Assembly: GCA_020831635.1 (NCBI GenBank)
Contig: JAFIGC010000015.1
Span: forward strand, 1 to 61,609
From: Verrucomicrobiota bacterium
Lineage (GTDB): Bacteria; Verrucomicrobiota; Kiritimatiellia; SS1-B-03-39; UBA6053
DNA length: 61,609 nt
Direction: 5' to 3'
The notes below the pieces were generated by a model, which was not told the DNA's origin, made no database searches, and saw nothing but the letters and a program-made list of their open reading frames with translations. The translations under genes were made by a program, and so were the position numbers. Shown here piece by piece: positions 61,549 to 61,609 of this stretch. Numbering within the stretch: the first letter of the stretch is position 1; each line of letters opens with the position of its first letter.

Positions 61549-61609
61549 GGGGTGGGGGGGGGGGCCCCACGGGGGGGCCCCCCCCGCCCCCGCGGGGGCC
61601 GCCGACCCC
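61549..61609. other. low-complexity G/C-run window edge
   Basis: Runs of 7-12 G or C alternate here, unlike anything else in the window. They look like a contig-end sequencing or assembly artefact. The macroglobulin frame cannot be trusted beyond this point. Confidence 0.7.

Overview
The window looks like a chromosomal segment of a Verrucomicrobiota bacterium, probably an Opitutae-like polysaccharide degrader. This is inferred from gene content: a Minf_1886-family protein, a YdjY-domain protein, a UxaE-type tagaturonate epimerase, very large secreted membrane proteins of the kind common in the PVC group, and several polysaccharide-active enzymes. Coding DNA is moderately GC-rich. The short cassette genes at 28.6-32.2 kb and the repeat islands are visibly more AT-rich or repetitive. 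No rRNA, tRNA or CRISPR array was recognised. The last ~60 bases are a G/C homopolymer-rich run that looks like a contig-end artefact.

Layout. 0.1-2.7 kb: a shrunken RHS-type gene with an HExxH C-terminal domain, a translationally coupled small exported protein, and a repeat island. 2.7-4.9 kb: a DUF2064 glycosyltransferase, an MTAP-like phosphorylase and a TVP38/TMEM64 membrane protein on the minus strand. 5.2-12.1 kb: a four-gene polysaccharide locus (cytosolic (alpha/alpha)6-barrel protein, heparinase II/III-like lipoprotein, laminin-G-like secreted protein, DUF1961 protein). 12.1-16.3 kb: a PEP-synthase/Rph-like enzyme and two toxin-antitoxin pairs. The second toxin gene carries a 354-bp non-autonomous element with an 11-bp target duplication. 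17.0-27.5 kb: two overlapping genes for giant exported membrane proteins that together contain three similar modules. 27.5-28.6 kb: repeat island. 28.6-32.2 kb: a run of small unrelated genes separated by integron-like attC sites, with no integrase in view. 32.4-35.3 kb: glycosyltransferase, CPBP protease, tsaE, tsaB. 35.3-41.5 kb: RidA, a DUF6435-like protein, a SufU/IscU-like protein behind a 10-bp tandem array, a phosphoesterase, an agarase-like hydrolase behind a 113-bp element, Minf_1886, DJ-1/PfpI and a diacylglycerol-kinase-like protein. 41.5-46.8 kb: a minus-strand run of UxaE, an ArnT-like transferase, a YdjY protein and a membrane protein, plus a Lys/Ala-rich protein behind a clear terminator. 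47.1-61.6 kb: holA, a DUF3108 protein, a DUF4143 ATPase, a lytic transglycosylase, a glycerophosphodiesterase, katG, a GH5-like hydrolase and a truncated alpha-2-macroglobulin gene.

The metabolic genes suggest growth on uronic-acid or algal polysaccharides: lyase-type depolymerisation outside, an intracellular glycosidase or hydrolase, and tagaturonate/fructuronate interconversion. The most unusual features are the giant three-module protein pair, the integrase-less cassette array, the RHS metallopeptidase tip with its coupled partner, and a dense set of small palindromic mobile elements, two of which still have exact target-site duplications.
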